NCBI GenBank assembly: GCA_029260765.1
Contig: JAJDCP010000127.1
Span: 1 to 38,058 of the forward strand
DNA from: Planctomycetota bacterium
GTDB lineage: Bacteria > Planctomycetota > J058 > JAJDCP01
DNA length: 38,058 bases
Reading direction: 5' to 3'
Below, piece after piece: positions 17,001 to 24,980 of the stretch. The notes beneath the pieces were generated by a model, which worked only from the letters and a program-made list of their open reading frames with translations, had not been told where the DNA came from and did not search any database. The position numbers and the translations under genes are program-made. How positions within the stretch are numbered: position 1 is the stretch's first letter; every line of letters starts with the position of its first letter.

Positions 17001-17023
17001 GGGTGTACCGGCAGGTGACACCC
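17001..17023. promoter_or_regulatory. Imperfect palindrome upstream of the nod-like gene
   Basis: GGGTGT and ACACCC flank an inner ACC..GGT pair around the loop GGCA, with one unpaired base. It sits in the 116-base gap between the activator gene stop (17027) and the nod start (16910), about 90 bases upstream of the start, a usual distance for an enhancer-type activator site. No T tract follows on the minus strand, which argues against a terminator. I found no convincing sigma54 -24/-12 element in this gap. Confidence 0.35.
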
Positions 17024-17026
17024 GCC

Positions 17027-18664
17027 CTACAACGAGTTACCGTCTGGCCACAAGGAGCAAGGTGTCTGGGGCTTGCGTAGGCCGAATTTACGCATACGTG
17101 AAGCCAGGGTGTTGGGATGCAGCCCGAGCAACGCGGCGGCGCCTTCGCGTCCGCTGAGTTTCCAGCCGGTCTGCTGGAGTGCTGCCAGCATGTTGGCCCG
17201 TTCCCGCAGGCGCAGCTCGGCGTCGCTCAGAACCCTGGCAGTCCCCTCCAACTCGCGGATGGGGACGTTGGGCAACGCCGGGCGGGCAGTCTCGGCAGGC
17301 AATGCGACCTGTAGCCGTCCGCCGCGGCCGGCCAAGATCGCAGATCGTTCGATGACATTTTGCAGCTCGCGCACATTGCCCGGCCAGCTGTACGCTTGCA
17401 GCCGCGCGGCGTCGCTGCGCCGTAGCTGCAGAAGCGGACCCCCCTGCCGCAGACGAAGACGCTCGAGAAAGTGGCTGGCAAGCAGGGGGATGTCTTCGGG
17501 ACGCTCACGCAAGCTCGGGACGCGCAGAGGAAAGACACACAGGCGGTAGTAGAGATCGCGGCGGAAGCGCCCTGCCTCGACCTCGGCTTCAAGATCGCGG
17601 TTGGTCGCGGCGATCACGCGTACATCGACGGTTACATTGCGGTCTGCCCCGACCGGCGAAAAACTGCCCTCTTGCAGCGCGCGCAGCAGCTTTCCCTGCA
17701 GCGGCAGAGGGATCTCGCCCACTTCGTCAAGAAACAGGCTGCCCCCATCGGCGATCAGGAAACGGCCTGCCCGTTCGCGACTGGCGCCGGTGAAGGCGCC
17801 GCGCAGATGGCCGAAGAACTCGCTCTCGAACAGCTCGGCCGGAATCGAGGCACAGTTGACACGCACGAGCGGCCGCGCATGTCGCTGGCTGCGTGCATGC
17901 AGAGCGCTCGCCAGCAGCTCTTTGCCGGTGCCGGACTCGCCCTCGATCAGCACGCTGGCGTCGGTCGGAGCCACCACCGCCAGCTGCGACAGCACCCGCT
18001 GGATCGCTGGACTGGTGCCGATGATACCGTCGACAGGGTGGACTTTCTGGACCTCTTCGCGCAGATAGTCCCGCTCGAGCTCGAGTTGGCGCCGCAGCTG
18101 TTCGATCTCTTCGAAGGCGCGCGCATTGGCGATGGCAGTGGCGGCGCTGTCGGCGAAGGTCCGCAACCAACGGACAGCCTCCGCCGTGGGCGTGCGGCGG
18201 CAGAACAGGCCGAGCACTCCGAGGACCTCGCCGCGGAAGATCAGCGGCTGGCCAGCGAAACAGCTGATCTGTTCGCGTGCGACCCAGCCAGGGTCGACGA
18301 CCCAGCCGCCCTCTTCGCCGAGCGCGCCAAGTACAGTCTGTTCGCCCTGGGCGGCGATGCCGCCGACCTTGCGCACACCGATGGGAAAGCGCCGGAAGCG
18401 GCCGTCGGTGCCGTGCCAGCAGCTCTCGGCGTGTTCGAGCGAGTGCCCCGCACTCGCGCGCAGGTGAAGGCAGCGGGTCTGGTCGGGGCATTCGTCGCGC
18501 AAGCTGCAGCCGGAGCAGAGATCGCCGGGGCCGATGATCCAGATGCGGGCCAGGGCGACATGAGGCTCAGCCACCAGCCCCGCGACGATACAGTCCAACA
18601 CTTCGTCGACGGCGCGCCGAGCGGCGATGTCCAGAGCGATGCGTTGCAGGACGGCCGGGTTCAT
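17027..18664 (-). CDS. Sigma54-dependent activator (NorR-like: GAF, AAA+, Fis-type HTH)
   Basis: A 545-residue enhancer-binding protein. The N-terminal GAF domain (about 10-190) contains a four-cysteine cluster, Cys 50, 53, 59 and 65 (CSGCSLRDEC, TRCLHL), which could hold an iron-sulphur centre. The AAA+ domain has Walker A GESGTGKE (242-249), the sigma54 contact loop GAFTGA (289-294), Walker B FLDE (311-314) and the arginine-finger region GRFRRDLYYRL. The C terminus has a Fis-type helix-turn-helix (REGAAALLGLHPNTLASRMRKFGL). NorR itself senses NO through iron in a GAF domain, so NO or oxygen control of the downstream nod-like gene is likely by position. The ATG at 18664 has a poor ribosome site. 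A GG-N10-GC element with TTGCA (18678-18692) just upstream could be a weak sigma54 promoter. Confidence 0.9.
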   Translation of the reverse strand: MNPAVLQRIALDIAARRAVDEVLDCIVAGLVAEPHVALARIWIIGPGDLCSGCSLRDECPDQTRCLHLRASAGHSLEHAESCWHGTDGRFRRFPIGVRKVGGIAAQGEQTVLGALGEEGGWVVDPGWVAREQISCFAGQPLIFRGEVLGVLGLFCRRTPTAEAVRWLRTFADSAATAIANARAFEEIEQLRRQLELERDYLREEVQKVHPVDGIIGTSPAIQRVLSQLAVVAPTDASVLIEGESGTGKELLASALHARSQRHARPLVRVNCASIPAELFESEFFGHLRGAFTGASRERAGRFLIADGGSLFLDEVGEIPLPLQGKLLRALQEGSFSPVGADRNVTVDVRVIAATNRDLEAEVEAGRFRRDLYYRLCVFPLRVPSLRERPEDIPLLASHFLERLRLRQGGPLLQLRRSDAARLQAYSWPGNVRELQNVIERSAILAGRGGRLQVALPAETARPALPNVPIRELEGTARVLSDAELRLRERANMLAALQQTGWKLSGREGAAALLGLHPNTLASRMRKFGLRKPQTPCSLWPDGNSL

Positions 18665-18694
18665 GTCTGCAGTCTAGTGCAATGCGGCACCCGA

Positions 18695-18761
18695 GTCACG
18701 AGATCTGGTGACAAACGCGTCAGCACTCACGAAAAATGGTGATTCACGACTTTTCGTGAGT
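18695..18761. promoter_or_regulatory. Inverted TCACGA/TCGTGA repeats upstream of the activator gene
   Basis: Two dyads lie 30-100 bases upstream of the activator start. GTCAC and GTGAC at 18695-18712 are separated by 8 bases. ACTCACGAAAA (18725-18735) and TTTTCGTGAGT (18751-18761) form a perfect 11-bp inverted repeat with 15 bases between, and a third TCACGA lies in the spacer. Such clustered half-sites look like binding sites for a dimeric regulator, possibly the activator itself. Confidence 0.45.
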
Positions 18762-19181
18762 CGACCCGCCGCGGGTAGATTGATGCAACCATATCGACAT
18801 CAACAGCTTGTGCCAACACACTGGTCCCGGCACGCCCCATGCGAAAGGAGTCCAGCGAAGGGGCAGCACGAAGCCGCCCTCCCTGCCAAGGAGCACGACC
18901 ATGTCCAGGATCGATCGGAGCTGGCCGAGGAACGGTCGGATCCGACGACCAGGCTCAATGCCTGAGACGCGGAGACCTTCAAGAGTGGTTGTCGCGCGTA
19001 AGCATGTGTCGATCGAGGTCAAGCGCCTGAGCGGCAATCCAGATCCAGCGGCCGGACCATCCGAGATCCTCCGTGTGCCGGCTCCCCGACTGCTCAGCAT
19101 CGTCGGCACAGCCCACAGCGAGGCAACGGATGTGTCTTCGGACAAACTCAAGCACCTGGGCGACGCTTACGGCGACAACCC
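18762..19181. other. About 420 bases without a convincing gene
   Basis: Short open frames occur on both strands (for example 18808-19185 plus and 18744-19151 minus), but none shows a recognisable domain, good ribosome site or consistent codon character. The plus frame ends at 19185 in a TTGA overlap with the PIN-like fragment, the position of a VapB-type antitoxin, but its sequence does not look like a known antitoxin. It may be decayed. Confidence 0.4.
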
Positions 19182-19290
19182 TTGAAGACAGTTCTTGTGG
19201 ATGCCGGTGGCCTTTTCGCATTGTTGGCTGGTAACGACCAGTGGCATGACGCAGCAGTGGCCATCTTTTCGACAGCCGACCAAGACGGCC
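19182..19290 (+). pseudogene. PIN-domain (VapC-like) toxin remnant
   Basis: About 36 residues resemble the N terminus of a PIN-domain RNase: TTG start, KTVLVDAGGLFALL with the first catalytic Asp, then DQWHDAAVAIF. After about 19290 the similarity is lost and the frame runs on into the 3' region of the opposite-strand gene. A full VapC has about 130 residues and three more acidic residues, so this is a truncated remnant. It is probably inactive. Confidence 0.5.
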
Positions 19291-19339
19291 CCGTGCCAAG
19301 CCGCAGTACCAAGGCAGCCTCCACTCCCAAACCGCCGCC

Positions 19340-20998
19340 TCAATCGACACGAACGCTCTTGATCGCGGGCTCCTTCCCCCAGTTCCCACCGCTGTTCGCG
19401 ACGTGCAAGCCGTACCAGTAGATGCCCGTGGACGCGGGGATGTCGGAGAGGCTGCTGGTGGTGCGACCATTGCCGCTGTGTGAGCGCTGACCAACGAGCT
19501 GCCATGCATCGGCATTCGGCGCGCCGTGCAGATCTGTGCTGCGCCAAAGCTCAGCTCGTACCAGCTCGGAATCTCCGGAGTTGGCGATCGTGTAGGAGGC
19601 GGTGACGGTTTGTCCTGTTGGCAGTGAAGCCGGAGAGACTGAAAAGGCACTGATGACCGGGTCAGCGCCACGCGGCGTGATGCCTAGCTCGAAGCTGAAG
19701 AGCAACGCGTTGCCGCAGCGCGCGCTGATTTCGATCGCGACCCGCGCCGCCTCCTCCCGATCGTCGGCCACGGGCCAGCGAACCAGCCCGGCGGGCGAGA
19801 CCGTCATTCCCTGCGGGCCGTTGAGCAGGACGCAGTGCACCGACTCGGCCGCCACGATCTCGAGTTGGTGGCTGAAGACTTCACCTGGCGAGACCGACTC
19901 GGGAAGCACCGAGGCGACCTCGGGGAATGGTGTGACCATTGCGGTCTCGAGGTCGAATGCACGGATGACGAGTGTGCGGTCGTCGTGGCCGAAGGTCGCG
20001 AGCACGTTGCCAGCGACGAACCAGTGGAAACGGTATGCGCCCCGGCCGAGGATCGAGTTCGCGCGGCTGCGACTGCGGGTGTTCCCTGAAGGCGCCATCT
20101 CGGACATGCCGAAGTACTGATGCAGGATCCGCGCGTCGCTCGTCGAGCGAAACTCGATGCCAGCGACGTCCCACCCGCTGAGCTCGCAGAAGCGGACCGC
20201 CAGGAAGTAACGCGGATCGCTACTCGGCAGGCACAGCTGGCCGCGGAGATCGCTGCGCGACAGCTCCTCGAGGTCGTCCCCCCACAGCCTCGGACCCGGT
20301 GCGAGGATCATGCTGCCGTCGGCGGTCGGGCGGGCGAGGCGGTAGTTCTGGCTGGTCGAAGAGAACTGTTCGGTGTGCACCGTCGCAGCTTCGAGCACAC
20401 GCATCCGCTTCCAGTGGACCGGACCGAGGCCCTTGCGAATCGCAACGAAGCTCTGCCCGTCAGCCGAGACCCCGACCGCGGCCGGGTGGTCTTTCGAGGC
20501 GTGGCCGATCAGCTCGCCCTCGACGGCGATCGGCGCAAGAGTCTCGAGCTCGTACAAGGCCGGAGGTTTGCCAGAGATCAGCAGCGGGCCGGAGCCGCCC
20601 GAGCCGAGATGCAGCCCCGCGACCAGGCCCGTCCCCGGGACGACGACCGTCCGTTGGGCGGAGCGCGCGACGGTCCCGGCCCCTTCGGAGTCCACGCCGA
20701 GGGGCCAGCGCTCGAGGACCCGGCTGTTGGGCCGGAAGAGCACGAGCTGATCGACGCCCGCCGCGAACAGGACGTCAGAGGGAACTCGTGGGATCTGCTG
20801 GACGACGGCACCCTTGACGACATCGACGACGTCGAGCCGTCGCGCATGGGGGAGGTGGAAGATCAGGTAGCGCCCCGCCCCGCCGACCACCGGCAGCGAG
20901 GCCGGCTCATCGAGAGTGACGACGCGCGCGTCAGCTTGCGCGAAGGTCGGAAGGGCGCAGGCCGCCAGGAGCAGGGTCAGAGAAGAGATGTGTTGCAT
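19340..20998 (-). CDS. Secreted beta-propeller-like protein with C-terminal Ig-like (CARDB-type) domain
   Basis: A 552-residue exported protein. It starts with a clean signal peptide (MQHISSLTLLLAACALPTFA) at 20998, with GAGGA 5 bases upstream. Residues about 25-360 look like repeated beta-propeller blades (for example GGAGRYLIFHLPHARRLDVV and VGVSADGQSFVAI). A region of Ig/cadherin-like type follows (SHQLEIV.., GPQGMTVSPAGLVRWPV). The last 110 residues resemble a CARDB-type adhesion fold (FSVSPASLPTGQTVTASYTI, then YWYGLHVANSGGNWG). Extracellular binding or cell-surface structure is the likely role; no enzyme motif is visible. The architecture is common in Planctomycetota by my recollection. 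Confidence 0.75.
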   Translation of the reverse strand: MQHISSLTLLLAACALPTFAQADARVVTLDEPASLPVVGGAGRYLIFHLPHARRLDVVDVVKGAVVQQIPRVPSDVLFAAGVDQLVLFRPNSRVLERWPLGVDSEGAGTVARSAQRTVVVPGTGLVAGLHLGSGGSGPLLISGKPPALYELETLAPIAVEGELIGHASKDHPAAVGVSADGQSFVAIRKGLGPVHWKRMRVLEAATVHTEQFSSTSQNYRLARPTADGSMILAPGPRLWGDDLEELSRSDLRGQLCLPSSDPRYFLAVRFCELSGWDVAGIEFRSTSDARILHQYFGMSEMAPSGNTRSRSRANSILGRGAYRFHWFVAGNVLATFGHDDRTLVIRAFDLETAMVTPFPEVASVLPESVSPGEVFSHQLEIVAAESVHCVLLNGPQGMTVSPAGLVRWPVADDREEAARVAIEISARCGNALLFSFELGITPRGADPVISAFSVSPASLPTGQTVTASYTIANSGDSELVRAELWRSTDLHGAPNADAWQLVGQRSHSGNGRTTSSLSDIPASTGIYWYGLHVANSGGNWGKEPAIKSVRVD

Positions 20999-21809
20999 GG
21001 CATCCTCGTGGCTGTGTGGCTTGTGTTGAAGTGGGTTGCGCGGCCACCGCTTTGCGCGATAGCCCGCGCCGATAGCTGGAACCGCTCTGCTTGACGTTTC
21101 GCAATCCAATAGCAACTTTCGGGCCAAAGCCAGGCATTCTCCGACATCGCCCGAGCAATGCGCCTTCTCGGGAATCACAGCGGCGCGCGCCGGGCGCTGT
21201 GGACGTATGACCCATACGTATGAATTCCCACTCGAGCCACCCGACCATGCCTTCACTCTTCAGTGTCCTGGGCCTCTCCCAAGCAGCGAAAATCCAACCC
21301 GCACGCCGTTCCAGCAGGCCCACCAACAAATCAGCATGATTCTGTGGGTCCAACAGGCTGACGAGAACGGCACTGTGAATCTCTTCGGCGCGGGCCATGG
21401 AGCGGCGGTGCCATGGGCTGAGCTTCTTTCCGTAGGCGCCGTCGTCGGGCTTGACCACCGCACGCAGTGGCGCGCGGCCGTGAATGGTGCGCACGGCCCG
21501 TTCGAAGTCAGCGCAGAACGCTTTCCATTCTTTCGCCCGTGGTTCGGACTGTTCAGCGTCGCGATGATACGCAGCGGCTATCTGCGCTTCGAGATCGTCG
21601 TCGCTCCCCGCGTGTAGCAACACGCCATCGAAACGACAAAACCGCGCGATCGGTGACGGTAGCTGTTCGGCGATCCAACGCCGATCGCTCCTGGTCGGGG
21701 CTTCGACAAACCACAGATACACTTCGAGGCAACGCGCGCTCGTACCGAATCCGTGGCCAACGAACAAGAACGGATCGCTACCCGCGCTGGAGCGTCGTTT
21801 CATCCCCAT
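20931..21809 (-). CDS. Hypothetical protein, 3' end uncertain
   Basis: An open frame of 292 residues beginning MGMKRRSSAGSDPFLFVGHG. The first 190 residues look coding, with acidic-basic alternating helices and a Trp-rich end (LEWEF). The last 90 residues are Arg/Ser/Gly-rich, overlap the start region of the propeller gene by 68 bases on the same strand, and look like translated non-coding DNA. A frameshift near 21230 or a lost stop codon is possible. An ATG two codons further in (21803) is an alternative start. I recognise no domain. Confidence 0.45.
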   Translation of the reverse strand: MGMKRRSSAGSDPFLFVGHGFGTSARCLEVYLWFVEAPTRSDRRWIAEQLPSPIARFCRFDGVLLHAGSDDDLEAQIAAAYHRDAEQSEPRAKEWKAFCADFERAVRTIHGRAPLRAVVKPDDGAYGKKLSPWHRRSMARAEEIHSAVLVSLLDPQNHADLLVGLLERRAGWIFAAWERPRTLKSEGMVGWLEWEFIRMGHTSTAPGARRCDSREGALLGRCRRMPGFGPKVAIGLRNVKQSGSSYRRGLSRKAVAAQPTSTQATQPRGCHATHLFSDPAPGGLRPSDLRAS

Positions 21810-21948
21810 GACGCCAGTGTACACGCCGGGGTGTGGGCCGAGACCGCCTGCAAGCGAACGGTGCGATTGGCTGATCCTGGGTTGAGATCCGGCGGCCCGA
21901 GCCCGGCGACACATCGTGTGGAGGTGCCGCCGAGCGAACCAGAGTCGA

Positions 21949-22581
21949 CTAGCTCACGGAGGTGTAGCGCAGGTACGGACGAATCTCGTCGAACCCCTGC
22001 GGGAACTTCTCTTTGGCCTGCTCGTTGGTGACCGACGGCGGAATGATGACCCGGTCACCCGGCGTCCACTGCGCCGGCGTCGCGACGCCGTGCTTGTCGG
22101 CCAGCTGCAGCGCGTCGATCACGCGCAGAATCTCGTCGAAGTTGCGTCCGACGTTCATCGGGTAGGTCATGGTCAGGCGAATCTTGTTGTCCGGGTCGAT
22201 GATGAACACGGAGCGAACGGCGGCCGTGGTGCTCTCGGATGGGTGAATCATGCCGTAGGCCTTGGCGACCTTGTGGTCCGTGTCGGCGAGGATGGGGAAC
22301 TTCAGCGTGGTCTTCTGGGTATCGTTAACGTCCTCGATCCACTTGACGTGGTCCTCGACCGAATCGGTGGACAGTCCGAGGGGCTTGACGTTGCGTTTGG
22401 CAAACTCCTCGGCCAGCTGTGCGGTGCGCCCCATCTCGGTAGTGCACACGGGCGTGAAGTCAGCCGGGTGGCTGAAGAAGAATACCCAGCTGTCGCCCGC
22501 CCAGTCGTGAAAGTTGATTTCGCCTGTTTGTGAGGGAACGGAAAAGTTCGGTGCGGTGCTGCCGATGAGCAATGATGACAT
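21949..22581 (-). CDS. 1-Cys peroxiredoxin (Prx6 type)
   Basis: A 210-residue thiol peroxidase that reduces H2O2, organic hydroperoxides or peroxynitrite. The active site reads PADFTPVCTTE with peroxidatic Cys 46 and the supporting Thr 43; the conserved Arg is 123 (AVRSVFIID). The C-terminal extension (GDRVIIPPSV, then LRYTSV) is that of the Prx6 subfamily, and there is no second conserved resolving Cys. The ATG has GGAG 8 bases upstream and 289 bases of upstream DNA before the next gene. It may protect against NO- or O2-derived oxidants given the nearby nod-like gene, but that link is inference. Confidence 0.95.
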   Translation of the reverse strand: MSSLLIGSTAPNFSVPSQTGEINFHDWAGDSWVFFFSHPADFTPVCTTEMGRTAQLAEEFAKRNVKPLGLSTDSVEDHVKWIEDVNDTQKTTLKFPILADTDHKVAKAYGMIHPSESTTAAVRSVFIIDPDNKIRLTMTYPMNVGRNFDEILRVIDALQLADKHGVATPAQWTPGDRVIIPPSVTNEQAKEKFPQGFDEIRPYLRYTSVS

Positions 22582-22870
22582 TCTTGTTCTCCTAATTGCT
22601 GCTTCGTTGAATGTTCTACTGACTCAACCTAATGCTGACGGCGGAGCATATCCAATAGACAACCGGCGATCCGAGGGATAAACCACGACCCCCGTCCCCC
22701 CTTGCCGCCTCCTCTGCATTCGGGCGACCTCAGTCCACCGGGCTACGAGCTCAACCCGCTCACCGGCGAGCTCGTCCCAAGCCGTTGAGTGCTAGGTATT
22801 GTCCAGGCAACTCATCAGCTCGATCTCCTGACTTATGTCCGTCGTACTGACTGTTGAAGCGCCCTCCGCC

Positions 22871-23704
22871 TCAGCCTGCGGTCGTAGTCCAGCGCTCGCG
22901 CATGGCTCCGTCGATCCGCGTGCAGTGCACGAGGAGGAGGTCCATAGTCTCCAACAGCCAGGCGAAGTCTAATTTCAGGCTGGGTAACTCTCGACTGAAT
23001 GGCGGCAGCAATGCTCCCAGCCGGCGTTTGGCCTCTTCCAAGAACTGGTGAGTCTCTGACCCAACGCCACCGCGCGCCACGTCACGCGCAGCAATGAGTG
23101 TGCGAGCCTGATCGAACGATAGCTGTCCATCCGCCTCGTGGAGCACGACCTCAAAGGTATCGTTGTAGCGGTTCACCAGGCACGCATACGGCTCGTCGAA
23201 CATATCCCTCAATGTCGCCCCGATGAGCTCGCCGGGGAGGTCGATCCGGATTTCGTCCTCATGGACGGAATCGTAGTCGGGATGCGCGCGTACCATCGCC
23301 TCATCAACGGGGTGGAACTCGGAGTGCCGGAAGAAGACTTCGCGGGCAAGCCAGACCAAATAGTAGCGATAGCTATCCGCGAGGGCTGACACGGATGCTT
23401 GATAAATGAATCGCGGGAAGAAGCTGCGCCTTCTCCATCGGCCCTCATAGGCCAACTCGAGCTGCGGATACTGGACACTCTCCTTTGCTAGGGTCCTGAG
23501 CATCGGGAGATCGACATCGAGTGTTCCGTCAACTGGAGGCTGCTGCTGTGCGACTTGCGAAAAGGCCAGCGCCTCTCCCAGAGAGTTGTGAATCCTTGCC
23601 CTCTCGATATGCAGGTCTCGCAGAGCGTCGGTAACCCCCGAGGGTGGTTTCGCGCTGAGTGGCAGCTGCATGCGAAGGTGAGGTTCGCCATTCACAGCGG
23701 TCAC
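22871..23704 (-). CDS. Hypothetical protein, candidate immunity protein to the upstream AHH nuclease
   Basis: A 277-residue soluble protein of unknown family. It is acidic-to-neutral with helical and beta segments (SYRYYLVWLAREVFF, GQLSFDQARTLIAARDVAR). I chose the GTG at 23704, which shares its G with the last base of the upstream gene's stop (TAGTG), and which has a strong GGAGG 9 bases upstream. The longer frame to 23743 would overlap the upstream gene. The one-base overlap with a nuclease-type toxin gene is the arrangement of toxin-immunity pairs in polymorphic toxin loci, and that context is my only reason for the proposed role. Confidence 0.6.
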   Translation of the reverse strand: MTAVNGEPHLRMQLPLSAKPPSGVTDALRDLHIERARIHNSLGEALAFSQVAQQQPPVDGTLDVDLPMLRTLAKESVQYPQLELAYEGRWRRRSFFPRFIYQASVSALADSYRYYLVWLAREVFFRHSEFHPVDEAMVRAHPDYDSVHEDEIRIDLPGELIGATLRDMFDEPYACLVNRYNDTFEVVLHEADGQLSFDQARTLIAARDVARGGVGSETHQFLEEAKRRLGALLPPFSRELPSLKLDFAWLLETMDLLLVHCTRIDGAMRERWTTTAG

Positions 23705-24663
23705 TAAAAGATCCTCCCGAGCGAGCCAGAAACATCGCGCCATGTGTCGCGCGAAGTAGTCTTGAGCTCACCGAGGGCTTTGTCCCGATCGCCCTTCGGG
23801 CCATCCCTTGCATCGTCCGAGGCGTTGAGCGAGGACTTGACGGCTTCGTGGGCGAGGAAAGCGGCCGACTCCACCGCCGAGCGCAGGGCCTCCCGGTAAT
23901 CCTCGAAGGAGACAGCGGCTTCCCCAGCCCAGGCCACCCCCAGAGCTCGGTCCAGCTCCGATTGGAAGAACTGGGTCGATGTTCTCGTTCCGCCCCGTTC
24001 ACCGACGAACCCCTGGAGCATTTCCTCAAGCTCCTGCCTCTTGAGAGCCTTGAGATACTTAGCGACCGCTTCTTCATCCGAAAGAGCCGGGAAGTCATCT
24101 TTGGCGTCCTGAACCAGACCAGCCTCCTCCTTCCCAAACGAATGCACGTGGTCCAAGAGTTCCTCAATCGATAGGTCAGCAAATCCCTTCCCCGAGCGCT
24201 GAATAGGAACGAGCTCTTTCTTCTTGGCTTCGCTTCCATCGGCACGGCGATTCTCATTCTCCTTCTGGAGTGCGGTCAAGATGTTCTCCGCTGTCGTCGT
24301 TCCCCAATGCACCCGGTTTCTGATCGCGCCAGTCTTCGCCTGGACCTCGTCCAGGGGGTCCTTCTTGATGTGTGTGAACGGGTGCAGGCTGATGGCCGCA
24401 TAGGGGTTTCCAGGCGTGTGATCGGCGGTGGTGCGGGAGAGATCCTCCAGCCATTGGGCGGCCCCGGGCTTGAACCTGGTGAGGGCGTCCTTGACGGCCG
24501 GGTTGCTGCGACTAAACGCGTCCCTCACAAGGTCCTTGTTGGCTCCCGGCATGATCTGGATCGCGTGGTTCGCTTGTCCATTGATCCACTTCAGGACGCC
24601 CTTCGGCAGAACGTGATGTGCTTCCCGACCCTTCTCCTGCTTGCCCCTCTCGATAAGGTCCGA
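23704..24663 (-). CDS. AHH-type nuclease (polymorphic toxin-like), 5' end missing
   Basis: The frame is open from a stop at 24664-24666. It contains an Ala-His-His motif at 24621-24613 (GREAHHVLPKGVLKW), then HAIQIMPGANKDLVRDAF and, further on, AAISLHPFTHIKKD. This resembles the AHH/HNH-superfamily nuclease domains used as toxins in contact-dependent systems. The only ATG (24552) lies after the AHH motif, so a start there would drop the active site. The upstream frame (24664-24739; QLVKELVEVLGRLGSKLG) appears to continue the protein in another frame, so a frameshift near 24660 is likely. The remaining C-terminal 250 residues are helical and charged, with no family I know. It ends in a one-base overlap with the next gene. 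Confidence 0.6.
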   Translation of the reverse strand, partial: SDLIERGKQEKGREAHHVLPKGVLKWINGQANHAIQIMPGANKDLVRDAFSRSNPAVKDALTRFKPGAAQWLEDLSRTTADHTPGNPYAAISLHPFTHIKKDPLDEVQAKTGAIRNRVHWGTTTAENILTALQKENENRRADGSEAKKKELVPIQRSGKGFADLSIEELLDHVHSFGKEEAGLVQDAKDDFPALSDEEAVAKYLKALKRQELEEMLQGFVGERGGTRTSTQFFQSELDRALGVAWAGEAAVSFEDYREALRSAVESAAFLAHEAVKSSLNASDDARDGPKGDRDKALGELKTTSRDTWRDVSGSLGRIF

Positions 24664-24980
24664 CTAACAGAAGGACGCCGAGCTTACTCCCCAGGCGCCC
24701 CAACACTTCGACGAGCTCCTTGACCAGCTGCCTTTGCACTCCAGGGATCGAGTTGCGTGTCCCCCGATGGGCGCAGACCCGAGGCCGTTCGTCAAGCTCT
24801 CATTCCAACTCATGCCCTGAGCAGCACATCGAACATCACGCGTTGCGAGCGGTGGCCAACTTTGCGTCCGTGCAGAGACCCGCCCGCAGCTCCAAATGGT
24901 ACTTTTTGGAAACACGAACGCCGCGCGATGGGAAGCCTGGCAGACTGCGCGGAGGAAACCACCGACGCCCGGGTGGCGCA
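24664..24980. other. Decayed 5' region of the AHH nuclease gene
   Basis: About 317 bases with no intact gene. On the minus strand 24664-24740 reads VQRQLVKELVEVLGRLGSKL in one frame, and further upstream another frame reads NGLGSAPIGGHATRSLE, consistent with a gene broken by more than one frameshift. Nothing else is supportable here. Confidence 0.4.

Noticed and set aside
16911..17026. Sigma54 promoter directly upstream of the nod-like gene
   Set aside because: I looked for GG-N10-GC with a TTGC -12 element on the minus strand and found only spacings of 11-13 or poor matches.
17471..18742. Long plus-strand frame opposite the sigma54 activator
   Set aside because: Shadow frame; the activator's motifs on the minus strand are unambiguous.
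22681..22788. Plus-strand fragment reading GDLSPPGYELNPLTGELVP
   Set aside because: It looks coding-like but has no start codon, is under 40 residues and has no clear family; too little to call a gene.
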